From Brachypterus glaber (taxonomy: Eukaryota > Arthropoda > Insecta > Coleoptera > Kateretidae): a DNA stretch of 64,000 nt. The notes beneath the pieces were generated by a model, which made no database searches, was not told the DNA's origin, and was given only the letters and a program-made list of their open reading frames with translations. Made by a program: the position numbers and the translations under genes. This document shows positions 60,129 through 64,000 of this stretch, piece after piece. The stretch's first letter is position 1. Each line of letters starts with the position of its first letter. The stretch lies in NCBI GenBank assembly GCA_958510825.1, contig OY294047.1, forward strand, positions 47,475,365 through 47,539,364. The letters are read 5' to 3'.

Positions 60129-60907
60129 AAATGACTTTTGTCAAAATCAAAGCTATGTGTTCTCGTTTGGATAAATGAGTGTGCATAGTTGTCATTTCAT
60201 TCAAATATGCACTATGGACTCGTGCGATAGAAATATATCCTAACGAGGATATATAGTGAACATGCATTTTTCTTTATTTCGTACGAAAAATAATAATGGT
60301 ATAAGACAAAAATATGTGTTGAAAAAAAAGGTGAAACCGACAGCAAAAATATTTAATTAACGTTTTCCCTAGTAAATAATATAAATAAAAATAAAATATA
60401 AAAATTATGTCAAAAATAATAACTGAGTTTCAATTATATAAAAAAAATTAATTATTTATTGTAAAAAACCAAACATGTCTTTTTCTTTTAAAATTTCTTT
60501 TTTAATAAGATAAAAAAAATATTATGCGAGTGAAATAACAATGTTATAAGAAAAAAATACAAGCGTTCAAACAAAAACGGTGAACCACAAAGAAAAAAAA
60601 ATACGTTTTCCTTAATAACTAATATAAATACAAATAAAAGGTGAAAATTATGGTCAAAATAAGTCAAAAATGAAATTGTTTGACCATCAATTATGTAGAA
60701 AATAATAGTTTTATTGTATTTATGTCGGTTTTGTTAGGCGTGAGAAATATTTATATAAACATTGAACTGTTTGTTTGGAGAACACTGAAGGTAAAGCTCC
60801 AGTGTCTCTGAACATCCAGACAAAAGATAATGGTGTTTACACATCAGTGTATCGACAATGAATTAAGCATCAAGGTTTTTGAATTTTAAACGGTAGTTTT
60901 GAATTTC

Positions 60908-61140
60908 TCAAAATCGCCAAAAAACGCCCTAGACAAAAAATTCTTAGATACTTTGTTTCATGAAAAAATAAGAAAATTTAAATATGTCCGTCTGAAGTCA
61001 CGATTTTGTTAACACAATAACTTAAGAACGAATTATCCGATAGAATCGAAATTTTCAAGAAAAATCATGATATATGAGGAGAAGGTCCCTGTTGTTTTTG
61101 AAAATAATCAGATAGGTTTTGCTTCAAGTTTACGAGTAGG
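60908..61140. repeat. diverged interspersed repeat (hh intron)
   Basis: AAACGCCCTAGACAAAAAAT, TTTGTTTCATG and ATCCGATAGAATCGAAATTT parallel the region from 22569 onward. Boundaries are unclear. Confidence 0.4.
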
Positions 61141-61226
61141 TGTAGGACCTACACTGTAGGTGCACCTTAATAAATAAATAAAATTTTAAACTTAAACTGA
61201 TTTCGTCATTATAAAAAGGGCATTAA

Positions 61227-61300
61227 TAGTTATTTATGGCACTAGTGGGTAAAGTAAGATATTGCCCATGAGAAAATTAACCTGCGAGGCGTCAGCCAAG
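61227..61300 (-). repeat. 334-bp hairpin repeat family, copy 6 (truncated)
   Basis: Only TAGTTATTTATGGCACTAGT through GAGGCGTCAGCCAAG is present. The copy stops exactly in the hairpin loop. Confidence 0.85.
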
Positions 61301-61971
61301 TTTTCACGTCAAGTCTGATGTAATATTTTGAAAACGCTGCTCTTGACAAAATGAAATTGGCTCTTTTAGAACCAAGCCACAGAATTTTATGTACATATGT
61401 TTTTGAAACATATTAAAATAAAAACGAAAATATGTACATTGTACGTGTATTAAAAATAATTCAAAACACTCTCTATCAACATAAAAATCTACTACACAAA
61501 ATAGAAACTGCGCTAAAAGGATTTACGTAAAAAATATTTCCTGAAATTTAAATAAGTAATATTTTGGTAGTTGCTTTTCGTTCGCGAAACGAGCAACAAG
61601 TCTACGGCGGTTTTTAATTCGTTTAATTCGCGTTAGGTTCCAGCCATGGCTAGTGAATGTTAAAATATGTTTGTTATGGAATTATAGATGTTATGTATTG
61701 ATTTTAATTGAAATTTGATTTTTATTGTCCACGTTTTTTATTTGAGGTTATGTTGAGAGAGATTTTTTAAACGATTTTAATACAACCTACATAGGTTAGA
61801 AGTAAAAAAAAAAAAAACATAGGAATGGGACATTCCAGAACTGAAGATCCTATGTTTTAATTAGAAATTGGAATTTAGGATTTGTTGGTCGGATAGCCTT
61901 AGTAGCTAAGACCATAAAACTGAATGGGAGAGAGAATTAATATTTTCATGAATTAAATGCCTTAATTTTAT

Positions 61972-62452
61972 AGTATATTAAAGTACTAGTTTCATAACAT
62001 ACGTTTTTAGTGCACGAGCCGCTTGCGGCGAGTTTTCTAAAGTACTAGTGCGCTAAAAACGTGTTATGAAACGAGTGCTTTAAACAATTTTTTCTATTTT
62101 GCTCTTAAATTTTAAAAAACTTTAAAATTGATGACTGATTTAGGCATTTTTTCGAAATGTTCAAAATTCTAAGAACAAATATTATTTTGATATATTTTAT
62201 AGTCATGTCTTCTCCTTTTCACTGCAAGTAACCAAGTCACAATTTTAACACGGTAAAAATTAATCTAAACACAAAATATTGTAGAAAATTAAACTTTAAA
62301 CCGACGTTCACAATTGCACGGCAAACGTCAAGAGATAGACATTTGTCTGTTGCCAACCCAAAAGAAAAAAAGTATAGACCTCTTATGGGCCTATAAGAAC
62401 ACGCAAAATGCGTATGATTATGAGTATATGAGTCGCAAAATAGAAAAAATGT
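61972..62452 (-). repeat. 0.5-kb interspersed repeat, copy 3 (hh intron)
   Basis: Inverse of 32717-33240. The terminal palindrome (AAGTACTAGTTTCATAAC ... GTTATGAAACGAGTGCTT) is shorter than in copies 1 and 2. Confidence 0.8.
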
Positions 62453-62939
62453 GTCTCGGTAAAAATTAAATACAGAACTTCTGTAACAGAAGATAGATTA
62501 AAAATGGTTTACATGTTGCTATGGTTAAGAATAATAATCTAAGTTAATATACAAAAAAAATCTCGTTTTAGGAAACACAAGATTAATTCTGGAGACAAAC
62601 CTCTACGTTTTATAACTGTTTAAAATTAGATTAAAATGTATTTATTCATTTTTAATCACACTTCAAATAACTCGTGTTTAATTCAATAAAACAATATAAA
62701 TACCAGGTACTTATATGTCATTCACCTAATGTTAAATAGGTGCTTTTACAATATTTATTTATATTTCATTCATATTTAGAAATTTTATTATTTAACATTC
62801 AATTTCCTGCATTTTTTCTTATAGTTGTGTTTTACGAATTTGCGTGTTTTAATGGATTTATTATGCAACCAAATTTTCTGTTTCTTAAGATTTTTTTTTA
62901 ACAAAACACAAATCTTTTAAATCTAAATACAGCCTGTTC

Positions 62940-63644
62940 CAGAACTCGCGTACCGAAATTTAAGAGGTGATTTTACATCCAAAAATATGAAAAAAAGTTT
63001 CTATAAAGGTTGGTCCGGAAATGAGCCCTAAGGGAGCTACGGCCCTTCGAAGATGACGTATTGAATGGGGAACAAAAAAAAGCACCAATAAAATTTTAAT
63101 GCTGCAGGGTGATTCTTCATTTAAAACTGAGCAAAAAAGTATTATACACCAAAACACCTAAATTTAATATTAAAGGAGTAATAGCCTTTTAAAAAGTAAC
63201 GTTTTTGGTGGCACTCTTAATTGCATTTTTTTTTTGATAACGGTTGCTCCTACAGTGTTACACTATATGATATTTTATATGTATTTTTACTCTAGAAATC
63301 TATATTTTTTACAACAAATCCAAAAAACATACACATAGAAAAGTTTGGGGCAAAAATGTTTTAAGCCTCATATATTTTGTCCGTCTGGGCACGCCTCTGG
63401 ATAAATTAAAAAAATAAATTAACATAAACTTATTGCCCTTATTAATACTAGTATACATGCAAAAGCTCGCCGCTCTAGCTTAAACGGTACCCGAGTTATT
63501 AATTAAAAACCTTATTTTTATTACAATTTTAAAGGGCCCTAGATCCCGGCTCATTTCCGGACCAACCTTTATAGAAACTTTTTTTATATTTTTGGATCTA
63601 GAATCACCTCTTAAATTTTGGCATGCCAGTTATGGATCATCCTG
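62940..63644 (-). mobile_element. 732-bp TA-MITE, copy 3 (hh intron, inverted)
   Basis: CAGCCTGTTCCAGAACTCGC to GCCAGTTATGGATCATCCTG between TA dinucleotides. It is 705 bp because of small internal deletions and lies opposite to the copy at 59092. Confidence 0.92.
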
Positions 63645-64000
63645 TATAATTATAAAACGTTATCATTAGACTATCATGAGAACTTTTTTAGGGGGTTCTT
63701 AAATTTTATTTGACTTTATTTTTAAAACTTAAAATTAAGATTAAATATAAAATGTATCTGAAAGCGCGTATGTAAAATAAATAAACACAAATATCAAATC
63801 AATTTTTATAATGAAAATAAAACGTAAATTACATAAAATCTGGTCGTAAATTAATTTCTCACGATGAATTATTTATTTAATTAAACAAATTTATTTTAAT
63901 ACTATAAGATAAATATGAATATTTGAACAGATATGTTAATTTATTATAAAAGAAATGAAAAAATCCATTACATGCGATAGCGGTTAACTGTATACCTACT

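Larger units (their letters stand above)
58112..64000 (+). other. hh intron 1, 5' part (runs off the window)
   Basis: The intron begins with GTAAGT and stays AT-rich to the window end. No sequence resembling hh exon 2 (the continuation after LMTQ) was seen, so the intron exceeds 5.8 kb. It holds repeats listed separately: TA-MITEs at 59092-59823 and 62940-63644, a hairpin-bearing repeat at 59905-60128, a diverged repeat near 60.9-61.1 kb, a truncated hairpin repeat at 61227-61300 and a 0.5-kb repeat at 61972-62452. The rest is low-complexity A/T sequence without recognisable features. Confidence 0.8.

Noticed and set aside
45126..63157. 65-codon ORF present three times (45126, 59596, 62960)
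   Set aside because: It sits in the arm of a TA-MITE; the copies are similar because they are young, and the frame has no protein features.

Overview
The window looks like nuclear DNA of an insect. It is strongly AT-rich, intron-bearing, packed with short non-autonomous transposons, and contains one recognisable conserved gene piece: exon 1 of hedgehog (hh) at 57815-58111 on the + strand. That exon encodes a short signal peptide, the CGPGRG palmitoylation motif, the [23 protein letters not shown] block in outline, and ends at a perfect CAG|GTAAGT splice donor. The order cannot be fixed from the sequence; a beetle or another repeat-rich insect genome would fit, and this is inference.

Layout. 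From 1 to about 57.4 kb no functional host gene could be recognised, so this is the intergenic region upstream of hh. It is filled with repeats: (a) TA-flanked foldback or terminal-inverted-repeat MITEs of Tc1/mariner type (24.7, 25.3, 28.8-29.9, 30.4, 31.8, 43.9, 44.6, 46.4, 56.9 kb); (b) TAA-flanked PIF/Harbinger-type MITEs (15.2, 21.7, 36.4, 42.1, 46.3, 47.6, 55.1 kb); (c) one hAT-type MITE with an 8-bp duplication (34.0 kb); (d) two tRNA-derived SINEs with the same body but different heads (17.6 and 44.15 kb), the first flanked by a perfect 87-bp direct repeat; (e) a six-copy 334-bp hairpin repeat family; (f) a 184-bp tandem array with one inverted unit (18.2-19.5 kb); (g) a 9-bp minisatellite (35.0-35.6 kb) and two long TTC tracts inside a near-identical 2-kb tandem duplication (36.7-40.7 kb); (h) a Penelope-like element fragment (GIY-YIG endonuclease) running into a 200-N assembly gap at 50.06-50.26 kb; (i) a decayed non-LTR RNase H tail at 2.6-2.8 kb.

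From 57.4 kb composition changes abruptly to GC-rich: a TATA-like GATAAAA plus a TTCAGT initiator, a leader of about 350 nt with three small upstream ORFs, then the hh signal peptide and the first part of the Hh-N domain. From 58112 to the window end is hh intron 1 (incomplete, more than 5.8 kb). It contains two 0.7-kb MITE copies in opposite orientation and other repeats found upstream. Exons 2 and 3 were not seen and must lie beyond the window.

Most open reading frames in the window are accidental, lie in simple repeats, or belong to mobile elements. No functional host gene other than hh, no tRNA or rRNA gene, and no CRISPR array was found.
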